NCBI GenBank assembly: GCA_012961305.1
Contig: DTZQ01000673.1
Coordinates: forward strand, 1-12,300
Length of the DNA stretch: 12,300 bases
Direction of reading: 5' to 3'
From: Armatimonadota bacterium
Lineage (GTDB): Bacteria > Armatimonadota > UBA10988 > DTZQ01
Shown in pieces: positions 1 through 6,539 of this stretch (position 1 is the stretch's first letter; every line of letters starts with the position of its first letter). The notes under the pieces are model-generated. The model ran no database searches. It had not been told where the DNA came from and saw nothing but the letters and a program-made list of their open reading frames with translations. Both the position numbers and the translations under genes were made by a program.

Positions 1-129
1 TTAACCGGTATTTTCATTTCTGTCAATCATGTTGAACCGGCTGAGTAGTTACGTAGCAATATATTTTTGTTTTGTCAATAGCAGGTCCACAGGTTTGCCC
101 TTCCCGCTGGCTAACTGAGGGGGTTGGGG
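1..129. other. AT-rich gene-free flank
   Basis: No gene is visible here. The first 80 bases are about one third GC, against roughly 60% in the genes. On the minus strand there are two TTGACA hexamers (plus-strand TGTCAA at 21-26 and 73-78). The 73-78 copy has no good -10 box at normal spacing. The 21-26 copy would place its -10 at or beyond the window edge, so it could belong to a promoter for a gene further left. AACCGG occurs twice (3-8 and 35-40). I see no hairpin followed by a T-run that would end transcription of the adjacent minus-strand gene. Confidence 0.45.
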
Positions 130-2169
130 CTAAATCCGGGGCCGTTGACGTATCCAGTAAGTGCCTGACCGCTCGGCGGAGAAGCGCACGCGGTTGGGCG
201 AGGTCTCATCCTGTTGGAAGGGGACCGGGGTTAAGCGCCGCCGCGCCCACAGGTCAATGGCTACTCGGTTAACCCGCCAGGTGGGGGGCAGCAGCAGGGT
301 GAAATTCCGGGGGAAATCTGTGGTCACTAACACCTGCTCCGGCCGGCGGTACTGGACTCGCAGGGGCCCCACCCGCACTTCTCGGCCCCAGTAGCGTTTG
401 TCCAGCCGCAGGGTTTCGCCGTCGTCCCACAGGCCGTATTCGTTTTCGTACAGCAGGGGCAACACTGCCGCCGAAGCTGCATGGAAACAGACCCCCAACG
501 GTTCTCCCGTTTGGCTGTCGTAGCGTTCACTGCACAGGTTTTCGTCCACTAATCGCAGGGTAGCCTCTGTCAGTCGTCGCGCCAAGTCGAAATAGCCGTA
601 ATGTTTCAGCCCACTGGCGACCAAATAGTTCACCTCTGGCCGCACGTCCCCACTCCAGGGAGCATCGCTGCAGTAGGCCGGCTCATCAATCGCAACCGTA
701 GGCAGCGGGTAGGGGGTCCAGAATTCCTCAGGGTCTTGCAGGTGGGCCACCAGTCGTTGGGCCTGTTCCTCGGTGCAGAGATGGGCGAACAGAGGGAGAA
801 ACCCGCTGGCGCATTTGACCCGCAGAGGCCGGTTGCTGTCCCGGTCCAAATCGTAGAAGAAGCCAGTTTCCTCCTCGTACATTTGCAGGCGCACCGCCCA
901 GGCCCGCTGGGCGGCCAAGCGGCGGAGCCGCCGGGCCGTTTTCCCTTTCCCCAAAACCTCCGCCATCCGCGCCAGGGCTTGTTCCATGACCAGGAGAAAA
1001 ACCGTCTGTTCCACCGGCTCCACCGTGCCGTACCAGGGCTTGCCCGTGGGTTCCCGCGGACGGGAGGTCAGTTGTACTTCGCGTAGGGTCGGCTTGCCCG
1101 CGAAAGCCTCCCGTTGGGCGGTTTTCGGCTGTCCATCGTAGGCTCCCACTTCTATTAGCCAATCGGCATCCACATCCCGTTCCCGCAGCCACCAGGCGTG
1201 GTGCAATATGAGGGGCTCGAAACTTCTGGTCAGCAACCGTCGGTCGTGGGTTTGGGTGTAAGCCCGCCACACCGCCCAAGCCAACAGGGGTGTCTGGCTG
1301 GCCCACAGGGCAGAATCCCTCAGGCGTTGGCGAGGAGCAAGGGCCTGGGGAACCAGTCCGTAGCCGGGAAAGGAGCGGGTGAATTGGGTCGGGCGTTCCA
1401 CCCAGCGCCAGAAGTTTTCCAACACTCCCAGGGTCCGACGGGCATTTACCGGGGCCTGAGCGACCAGGGCAAAACTGACCGCCCAGGGTTCCAGCCGCCG
1501 GGCAGCCTGGCGCGAAGTGGCCAGCCAATCCCTCCGCAGGGGGGAAAACCAGCGTCCCTCCTGCCAGTTGCGCCGTACCGCATGGCGGTAAATGCCATAG
1601 AGTTTGCGCGCGTGGCCCCGTTTGCTCACCCATAGCGGCAGGCGGTCAGGATTGTCCGCCCCCACCGGCGGCTGGGGATAAGCCCGCCGTTCCGCCACCA
1701 CCACCGTCCATTGCTGTCCATCAAGGGAGCCTTCGAGGCGGTAGCGGTAAATCCACTGGGTCTCGCTGTACTGCACCAAAACCAGCCGAACCACCCGAAT
1801 GGGGATGGTGAAGGACAACTGAATCCATTCCTCCCCCTGCAGCCGCCCGCTGCGCCAAAAAGTGCGCTCCTTGCCGTCGTTCAGGTGCCGCGGATGTCCG
1901 GCCGAGGTAGAGGAAACGGTAACTGTGGCCGCCGGGGCCAGGTTCACCTCCGGCGCGGGTTCGGAGTAGATTTCCACCTCCCGCGCATAAGCGTAGCCAT
2001 CTCCCCCCGGCGCCAGGGCTAACAGTACCCAGCGCCAATGTTGGAAAGTCTGCGGCGAAATTTCATCCACCTGCCGCTGATAAACGGCGGCCTGGAGTTT
2101 CCCCCCCAGCAAAAGTGCGGTTCCTACGGACAACCAACGGCTTAGGAAATTTCCCCACCGCGACTGCAT
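130..2169 (-). CDS. Secreted discoidin-domain glycoside hydrolase (GH63/GH37-like barrel)
   Basis: 679 residues. A Sec signal peptide is likely at residues 1-28 (Arg-containing start, hydrophobic LSVGTALLLGG, then LQAA), so the protein is probably exported. Residues about 73-165 resemble an F5/8 type C (discoidin) sugar-binding domain: a Leu-Asn-Asp-Gly-Lys turn near 96-100, W105 and the WIQLSF strand at 115-120. Residues about 180-580 look like an (alpha/alpha)6 barrel of the GH63/GH37 trehalase and mannosylglycerate-hydrolase type. The support is ETGFFYDLD (434-442), WSGDVRPEVNYLV (505-517) and SERYDSQTGEPLG (547-559) followed by a small Ala-rich helix. D345 in GAYDGQP and E548 are candidate acid and base by analogy, not proven. 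A beta-rich tail (about 585-679) closes the protein. The start is supported by an AGGTGG Shine-Dalgarno just upstream. It follows yebC by 25 nt in the same direction, so co-transcription is likely. The substrate is unknown, and the exact family is an inference from motifs. Confidence 0.8.
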   Translation of the reverse strand: MQSRWGNFLSRWLSVGTALLLGGKLQAAVYQRQVDEISPQTFQHWRWVLLALAPGGDGYAYAREVEIYSEPAPEVNLAPAATVTVSSTSAGHPRHLNDGKERTFWRSGRLQGEEWIQLSFTIPIRVVRLVLVQYSETQWIYRYRLEGSLDGQQWTVVVAERRAYPQPPVGADNPDRLPLWVSKRGHARKLYGIYRHAVRRNWQEGRWFSPLRRDWLATSRQAARRLEPWAVSFALVAQAPVNARRTLGVLENFWRWVERPTQFTRSFPGYGLVPQALAPRQRLRDSALWASQTPLLAWAVWRAYTQTHDRRLLTRSFEPLILHHAWWLRERDVDADWLIEVGAYDGQPKTAQREAFAGKPTLREVQLTSRPREPTGKPWYGTVEPVEQTVFLLVMEQALARMAEVLGKGKTARRLRRLAAQRAWAVRLQMYEEETGFFYDLDRDSNRPLRVKCASGFLPLFAHLCTEEQAQRLVAHLQDPEEFWTPYPLPTVAIDEPAYCSDAPWSGDVRPEVNYLVASGLKHYGYFDLARRLTEATLRLVDENLCSERYDSQTGEPLGVCFHAASAAVLPLLYENEYGLWDDGETLRLDKRYWGREVRVGPLRVQYRRPEQVLVTTDFPRNFTLLLPPTWRVNRVAIDLWARRRLTPVPFQQDETSPNRVRFSAERSGTYWIRQRPRI

Positions 2170-2194
2170 GACCCACCTTTACCTAACACCGTAT

Positions 2195-2956
2195 CTACTC
2201 CGTTTCTTCCTCAATGCGGCGCATGAGGTCCTCAGGGATGTCGAAGTTGGCGTAGATGCGCTGCACGTCTTCCTGGTCCTCCAAAGCGTCCATTAGCCGC
2301 AGAATTTGCCGCGCCTGCTGCTCCTCGGTAAGTTGTATGGTAGTCTGGGGAAGCATGGTGATTTCCGCCGAAGAGAGGGAGATGCCCCCTTCCTCTAACG
2401 CCTGGCGCACGTTTTCATAGTCCTCAGGTGCGGTGATAATCTCGAAGGAATCATCGGAAATGCTCATGTCCTCCGCTCCAGCCTCTAAGACGATTTCCAG
2501 AACGGTGTCCTCATCCAAGCCATTACGGGGGATGTGAATAACCCCCTTGGGATGGAACATCCAGGCCACGCAGCCAGCCTCGCCCATACTCCCCCCTGCT
2601 CGGCTGAGGATGCGGCGCAGTTCGGCCACGGTCCGATTGCGGTTGTCCGTCAGGGTGTCAATCAGCAGGGCTACGCCGTAGGGCCCGTAGCCTTCGTAGG
2701 TCTGGCGTTCCAACTGTTCCCCTTCCAGTTCACCCGTACCCTTTTTGATGGCGCGGATGATGTTATCCCCCGGCATTCCGGCATCCCGGGCGTTTTGAAT
2801 GGCCAGGCGCAAACGAGGATTGTTATCCGGGTTGCCTCCCCCTTCCCGGGCGGCAACCATGATTTCGCGGGCACAGCGCGAGAAAATGCGTCCCTTCTGT
2901 ACATCCTTAGCCGCCTTTTTGCGTTTGATTTCATGCCATTTGGAATGTCCCGACAT
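2195..2956 (-). CDS. yebC: YebC/PmpR family regulator or translation factor
   Basis: 253 residues, typical for the family (about 240-250). The N-terminus MSGHSKWHEIKRKKAAKD is the YebC signature. EGYGPYGVALLIDTLTDNRNRT and the SRAGGSMGEAGCVAWMF stretch are also characteristic of the three-domain YebC/TACO1 fold. Family members have been described as DNA-binding transcription regulators (PmpR) and, for TACO1 and some bacterial YebC proteins, as ribosome-associated factors that help translation of difficult messages. The sequence cannot tell which applies here. I chose the ATG at 2956 over an upstream in-frame start at 2989 because it begins exactly at the conserved MSGHSKW and has a strong AAGGAGG Shine-Dalgarno about 8 nt upstream. 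yebC often lies just upstream of ruvC in the same direction; here it is divergent from ruvC and leads into the glycosidase gene. Confidence 0.95.
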   Translation of the reverse strand: MSGHSKWHEIKRKKAAKDVQKGRIFSRCAREIMVAAREGGGNPDNNPRLRLAIQNARDAGMPGDNIIRAIKKGTGELEGEQLERQTYEGYGPYGVALLIDTLTDNRNRTVAELRRILSRAGGSMGEAGCVAWMFHPKGVIHIPRNGLDEDTVLEIVLEAGAEDMSISDDSFEIITAPEDYENVRQALEEGGISLSSAEITMLPQTTIQLTEEQQARQILRLMDALEDQEDVQRIYANFDIPEDLMRRIEEETE

Positions 2957-3007
2957 GATTCCTTCCTCCTTCGCCAGAGGTAAAGCCAACCTTTATCCCT
3001 TGCTTAT

Positions 3008-3037
3008 ATTATACTCCATCTTGGCTGGATTTGTCAA
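3008..3037 (-). promoter_or_regulatory. Sigma-70-type promoter of yebC
   Basis: Read on the minus strand, a perfect TTGACA (-35, plus-strand 3032-3037) is followed after 18 nt by a perfect TATAAT (-10, 3008-3013). Transcription would begin near 3001, giving a leader of about 45 nt before the yebC start at 2956. Both hexamers match the housekeeping consensus; the spacer is one base longer than the optimum of 17. It probably drives yebC and the glycosidase gene behind it. Confidence 0.8.
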
Positions 3038-3112
3038 CGTTTTGGGAGGGCAGAGGTCTCGCTTCGGCGCCCAAGCACGGCTTTCGCCCCCCAGAAGTAC
3101 TTTCGATTCCCC

Positions 3113-3141
3113 TTGCCCTTTTCCTGCCCTTGTGATATAAT
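3113..3141 (+). promoter_or_regulatory. Extended -10 promoter of the ruvC-hisG-ruvA-ruvB block
   Basis: TTGCCC at 3113-3118 (four of six consensus bases), a 17-nt spacer and a perfect TATAAT at 3136-3141. TG at 3133-3134 gives the extended -10 form TGATATAAT. The predicted start is near 3148, leaving an untranslated leader of about 128 nt before ruvC at 3276. Its hexamers lie about 75 bp from the divergent yebC promoter, so a regulator bound between them could act on both. Confidence 0.75.
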
Positions 3142-3149
3142 ATCCTTGG

Positions 3150-3174
3150 GGCAGGAAACAGGAGGCAGGATACA
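3150..3174 (+). repeat. Tandem direct repeat GGCAGGAWACA at the start of the ruvC leader
   Basis: GGCAGGAAACA at 3150-3160 and GGCAGGATACA at 3164-3174 match at 10 of 11 positions with a 14-nt period. The pair begins about 2 nt after the predicted transcription start, a position where a repressor or an RNA-binding protein could act. The role is unknown. Confidence 0.5.
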
Positions 3175-3184
3175 AGATATGGGT

Positions 3185-3208
3185 GACTGAGTGCTAAGGG
3201 ACTCAGTC
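3185..3208 (+). promoter_or_regulatory. Perfect 8-bp stem-loop in the ruvC leader
   Basis: GACTGAGT (3185-3192) and ACTCAGTC (3201-3208) are perfect inverted copies around the 8-nt loop GCTAAGGG. There is no T-run after it, so it is not an intrinsic terminator. Further down, CGGGG (3220-3224) can pair with CTCCG (3249-3253, one G-U), and GGCCA (3237-3241) with TGGCC (3257-3261). These last two pairings interleave and exclude each other or form a pseudoknot, which would suit a switching leader. The function is unknown. Confidence 0.5.
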
Positions 3209-3275
3209 CTCACGAGTATCGGGGTGGTGGCACGGGGGCCATTCACGCCTCCGGGGTGGCCGGTGGGAGAAGGAA

Positions 3276-3923
3276 ATGGTTATTTTGGGCATTGACCCTG
3301 GTTTGGCCCAAACGGGTTACGGACTGGTGGATTACACCCAACGTCGGTTCCAAGTGCGAGCCTATGGAGCCATTCGCACTCCGGCCGACCACTCCACCGC
3401 CCAGCGAGTGGCCCAAATCCATGCGAAGGTAGCGGAACTCATCGCCGTTCATCAACCCGAAGTGCTGGTCATGGAACAGTTGTTCACCCTGCGCAGCGGG
3501 AGCACTGCCCTCTCCATCGGACAAGCCATGGGCGTCATTCTTCTGGCTGCGGCCCAGGCGGAGGTGCCAGTGGTCCAGTACGCTCCGCCGCAGATTAAGC
3601 AAGCAGTGGTTGGCTACGGAGATGCCACCAAAGAGCAGGTGCAATATATGGTACAGCGCATTTTGAAACTGCCGGAACCTCCCTCTCCTGCTCACGCTGC
3701 TGATGCCCTGGCGATGTGCATTTGCCACGTGCACACCGCTTTAGGGGCCCTCCAGTCCGCTCTGCCCTCGCCCACCCCGCAGCGCGCGCAGTTGGAGGCT
3801 GCCCTGGCCCAGACTGGCCCTTCCAAGCGCCTGAAAGACCGCATTGCCGCCGCCTTGGAAGCCGAGGAGAAACGCCGCCAAGCCTATCGAGCGCGAAAGG
3901 ACGAAAAGGACCATGGAGAATAA
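3276..3923 (+). CDS. ruvC: Holliday junction resolvase RuvC
   Basis: RuvC is the dimeric endonuclease that resolves four-way recombination junctions after RuvAB branch migration. The N-terminus has the catalytic D7 in GIDPGLAQTGYG. VMEQLF supplies E67, and PAHAADALA supplies H140 and D143. His in place of the third acidic residue of the E. coli enzyme is known from Thermus RuvC, so the active site looks intact. The core runs to about residue 160. A further 50 or so residues, ending in a charged Lys/Arg/Glu-rich tail (about 183-215), make it longer than most RuvC proteins (160-190). The start has GGGAG at 3265-3269, 6 nt upstream. The stop lies inside the next gene (11-nt overlap). It is the first gene after the extended -10 promoter. 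Confidence 0.97.
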   Translation: MVILGIDPGLAQTGYGLVDYTQRRFQVRAYGAIRTPADHSTAQRVAQIHAKVAELIAVHQPEVLVMEQLFTLRSGSTALSIGQAMGVILLAAAQAEVPVVQYAPPQIKQAVVGYGDATKEQVQYMVQRILKLPEPPSPAHAADALAMCICHVHTALGALQSALPSPTPQRAQLEAALAQTGPSKRLKDRIAAALEAEEKRRQAYRARKDEKDHGE

Positions 3924-4806
3924 GAAATCCCTCAACCAGCAACTTCACTTGGTCCTGCCCAAGGGCAGTTTGCAGGAGGCCACGCTGGCCATGTTCAAAA
4001 AGGCCGGTTTTAACATCGTGGCCCATGAGCGAACCTACACCCTCGACATTGATGACCCGGAATTGGAAGGAATGCTCATCCGGGCCCAGGAGATTCCCCG
4101 CTACGTGGAGCGGGGCGTCTTCGATGCCGGGCTAACGGGTTACGATATGATTGTGGAATCCGGAGCCGAGGTGGTCGAGGTGGCAGAATTGGTTTATGCT
4201 AAGCAGGGCTTGGGTAAAGTAAAATGGGTACTGGCCGTACATCGGGATGCTCCCTACCAATCGGTTTACGATTTGGAGGGGAAACGCATTGCGACGGAAT
4301 TGGTCGGCGTCACCAAGCGATATTTGCAAGAGAAAGGGGTGCACGCGGAGGTGGAGTATTCTTGGGGTGCGACGGAAGCGAAAGTGCCCCTGTTGGTGGA
4401 CGCCATCGTAGAGGCCACGGAAACGGGCAGTACCCTGCGGGCCAACGGCCTGCGGATTGTGGAAACGGTGCTGGAAACCACCACCCGGCTCATTGCCAAC
4501 CGCCAGGCCTGGCAGGACGAATGGAAGCGGGCGAAAATCGAGGGTCTGGCTGTCCTGTTGGATGGAGCCCTGCGGGCAGAACGCATGGTCGGGCTGAAAA
4601 TGAACGTGCACCGCGAGGACCTGCCCGGCTTGCTGGAACTACTGCCCGCCCTGAAGAAACCGACCATTTCCTACCTCAGCGATGAAGAATGGATGGCCGT
4701 GGAAACGGTCATTGAGGAGGAGCAGGTTAAAAGCCTAATCCCCCGCTTGAAAGCAGCCGGAGCCCAGGGAATCATCGAGTACCCGCTCAACAAAGTGATA
4801 CCATGA
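3913..4806 (+). CDS. hisG: ATP phosphoribosyltransferase, long form
   Basis: HisG joins ATP and PRPP, the first and feedback-controlled step of histidine synthesis. The 297-residue protein starts with the conserved LVLPKGSLQEATLAMFKKAG. RGVFDAGLTGYDMI (67-80) follows, then the PRPP-binding loop EATETGSTLRANG (167-179), and a C-terminal ACT-like regulatory domain (about 222-295) ending in GIIEYPLNKVIP. The C-terminal domain makes it the long, self-sufficient form that needs no HisZ partner. I prefer the ATG at 3913 to an in-frame ATG at 3844, because the latter would add a Lys/Arg-rich stretch that overlaps ruvC deeply, and AAGGA lies just before 3913. It overlaps ruvC by 11 nt and ruvA by 4 nt (ATGA). 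No other his gene is present in the window, so its place inside a ruv operon is unusual. Confidence 0.96.
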   Translation: MENKKSLNQQLHLVLPKGSLQEATLAMFKKAGFNIVAHERTYTLDIDDPELEGMLIRAQEIPRYVERGVFDAGLTGYDMIVESGAEVVEVAELVYAKQGLGKVKWVLAVHRDAPYQSVYDLEGKRIATELVGVTKRYLQEKGVHAEVEYSWGATEAKVPLLVDAIVEATETGSTLRANGLRIVETVLETTTRLIANRQAWQDEWKRAKIEGLAVLLDGALRAERMVGLKMNVHREDLPGLLELLPALKKPTISYLSDEEWMAVETVIEEEQVKSLIPRLKAAGAQGIIEYPLNKVIP

Positions 4807-5393
4807 TTGCCCAGTTGAACGGCAAATTGAGTTATGTTTCCGAGGATATAGTGGTGGTAGATGTGGGCGGGGTAGGATATGCGGTGCGGGTGACGCCGAC
4901 CATTGTCTCTAACCTGCCTAAGGTGGGTTCGCCGGTGCGCCTGTACACCTACCTCCAGGTGAAAGATGATGGCTTGACCCTGTACGGTTTCAATTCCACC
5001 CAACAGCGGGAGTTGTTTGAACTGTTGCTCTCGGTGTCAGGAGTGGGACCTAAAGTCGCCCAGTCCATCGTCTCCGCGCTGCCCTTGAATACGCTGCTAA
5101 ATGCTCTCCTGCGGGAGGACGTGGTAATGCTCACTCAAATCCCCGGCGTGGGAGCGAAACTGGCCCAGCGGTTGGCCATGGAACTGAGCGAAAAGGTCGG
5201 GCAGTTGTCCTGGCACGTGGAGGAACGAGAGGTGGGGGGAGTGCTGGTCGAAGAAGCGACTGAGGCTCTGCTGGGATTGGGCTACACCCCGACCGAAGCC
5301 AAGCGGGCCGCGAGCGGGGCTGTGCGCCGGTTGGGCGCGGAGGCAACCTTGGAAGCGGTGATTCGCGAGGCCCTACGACGCCTGGGTGGGTAA
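4803..5393 (+). CDS. ruvA: Holliday junction branch-migration protein RuvA
   Basis: RuvA tetramers hold the Holliday junction flat and load the RuvB motor. The 196 residues show the full three-domain layout. An N-terminal OB-fold (1-62) begins MIAQLNGKLSYV and contains VDVGGVGYAVRV. Two helix-hairpin-helix motifs follow: LLLSVSGVGPKVAQSIVSALP and LTQIPGVGAKLAQRLAMEL. The C-terminal three-helix RuvB-binding domain (about 150-196) includes ALLGLGYTPTEAKRA. The start overlaps the hisG stop as ATGA (4803-4806) without an obvious Shine-Dalgarno, pointing to translational coupling with hisG. ruvB follows after about 60 nt. Confidence 0.97.
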   Translation: MIAQLNGKLSYVSEDIVVVDVGGVGYAVRVTPTIVSNLPKVGSPVRLYTYLQVKDDGLTLYGFNSTQQRELFELLLSVSGVGPKVAQSIVSALPLNTLLNALLREDVVMLTQIPGVGAKLAQRLAMELSEKVGQLSWHVEEREVGGVLVEEATEALLGLGYTPTEAKRAASGAVRRLGAEATLEAVIREALRRLGG

Positions 5394-5460
5394 GGGGAAA
5401 AGCGCGAATGGGTCAATGGGTTAGGGGCTCAATTGACTTACTGGCCTGAGGATGAAAGAG

Positions 5461-6492
5461 ATGCCAGAGGAACTTTCGCCGGTCCGATGGGAAGAAGAGG
5501 TCGAATACGAGCGCACTTTGCGCCCCCGCACGCTCCGAGAGTTTGTTGGTCAGGAGAGGGTGAAGGAAGAGTTGCGCTTGGCCATTGAAGCGGCCCGCCG
5601 CCGAGGAGAATCCTTGGACCACGTGCTGCTCTACGGGCCGCCGGGCCTGGGGAAAACTACTCTGGCCCATGTGGTGGCCCACGAAATGGACGCCTTCATT
5701 CGCGCCACTTCCGGGCCCGCCATTGAACGACCGGGGGATTTGGCCGCCATTTTGACCAATTTGGAGGAGGACAGCGTCCTGTTCATTGACGAAATCCACC
5801 GGCTCAACCGGGCAGTGGAGGAAATCCTCTACCCGGCCATGGAGGAGTTCCAGTTGGATTTGGTCATCGGTCGCGGTCCCAGCGCCCGCACCATTAAAAT
5901 TGACCTGCCGCCCTTTACTCTGGTGGGGGCGACGACCCGCGCGGGACTGTTGACCTCGCCGCTGCGGGACCGCTTCGGGCTGGTGGAGCACATTTCCTTC
6001 TACCCTCCGGAGGAGTTGCAGACCATCGTCCTGAACTCCGCCCGGGTTCTGGGAGTGGAAATTGAGCCCGAAGGGGCCTGGGAAATAGCCCGTCGGGCCC
6101 GGGGCACTCCCCGGGTGGCCAATCGGCTGCTCAAGCGGGTGCGCGACTACGTGGAAGTCCAGGCCTACGGAGTGATTACCGCCGAACTGGCGCGGGAGCG
6201 GCTGGAGATGCTGGGGGTGGACGAACTGGGCCTGGATTCTTCCGACCGGCGGTTCCTGCGCACGCTGATTGAAAAGTTCGACGGGGGGCCGGTAGGCGTT
6301 GAGACCCTTTCGGCTTCCCTCAGCGAGGAGCGGGATACCATTGAGGACGTGTACGAGCCCTTCCTGTTGCAGTTGGGTTTTCTCCAGCGCACGCCCCGCG
6401 GTCGGGTGGCCACCCTCCGTGCCTACCAGCACTTGGGATTGAACCCCCAGAGGGAAGGGCAGGCGCGTTTTGCCTTTGAGGAGGGGGATTAG
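5461..6492 (+). CDS. ruvB: Holliday junction ATP-dependent helicase RuvB
   Basis: RuvB is the hexameric AAA+ motor that pumps DNA through the RuvA-bound junction. In the 343-residue form, Walker A GPPGLGKT is at about 59-66, Walker B LFIDEIHRL at about 107-115, sensor 1 GATTRAG near 156 and the arginine finger in PLRDRFG near 167-173. The sensor 2 region is TPRVANRLLKRVRDY. The C-terminal winged helix contains KFDGGPVGVETLSASLSEERDTIED, split here as KFDGGPVGV and ETLSASLSEERD. I chose ATG 5461 because GAGG at 5448-5451 lies 9 nt upstream of it. The alternative ATG at 5452, which adds three residues, directly abuts that GAGG. All catalytic motifs appear intact. Confidence 0.97.
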   Translation: MPEELSPVRWEEEVEYERTLRPRTLREFVGQERVKEELRLAIEAARRRGESLDHVLLYGPPGLGKTTLAHVVAHEMDAFIRATSGPAIERPGDLAAILTNLEEDSVLFIDEIHRLNRAVEEILYPAMEEFQLDLVIGRGPSARTIKIDLPPFTLVGATTRAGLLTSPLRDRFGLVEHISFYPPEELQTIVLNSARVLGVEIEPEGAWEIARRARGTPRVANRLLKRVRDYVEVQAYGVITAELARERLEMLGVDELGLDSSDRRFLRTLIEKFDGGPVGVETLSASLSEERDTIEDVYEPFLLQLGFLQRTPRGRVATLRAYQHLGLNPQREGQARFAFEEGD

Positions 6493-6506
6493 AGGCAAGG
6501 TTTTAG

Positions 6507-6526
6507 CCGCGGAGAGCGCGGATTTT
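6507..6526 (+). terminator. Weak terminator-like hairpin after ruvB
   Basis: CCGCG (6507-6511), the loop GAGAG and CGCGG (6517-6521) form a perfect 5-bp GC stem followed by ATTTT. It lies in the 47-nt gap between the ruvB stop and the next start. The stem is short and the T-run only four bases, so it could be a leaky terminator, an attenuator or chance. The next gene's Shine-Dalgarno (GGGAG, 6528-6532) is immediately downstream. Confidence 0.35.
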
Positions 6527-6539
6527 CGGGAGAACGCTC

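Noticed and set aside
52..78. Minus-strand promoter with TTGACA at 73-78
   Set aside because: At 16-18 nt spacing the -10 candidates (such as TACGTA) match TATAAT poorly.
728..1633. Minus-strand 301-codon frame inside the glycosidase gene
   Set aside because: It is the +1-type shadow of the glycosidase reading frame, dominated by Gly/Pro/Arg, with no domain. The real frame is continuous with a signal peptide and barrel motifs.
3212..3260. A bona fide T-box riboswitch before ruvC
   Set aside because: The core resembles GGTGGNACCGCG with two mismatches, but stem I does not fit in the leader, and the matched variable base would be C whereas tRNA-His would need G. It is kept only as a finding about a structured leader.
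3844..3912. N-terminal extension of HisG starting at 3844
   Set aside because: The added residues are Pro/Arg/Lys-rich, unlike HisG, and arise from the second frame of the charged ruvC tail. The start at 3913 gives the normal family length.
5413..6498. Long minus-strand open frame (361 codons) opposite ruvB
   Set aside because: It is an exact antisense shadow of a clearly functional RuvB gene in GC-rich DNA. Its protein has no recognisable motif and is full of Gln/Pro/His.
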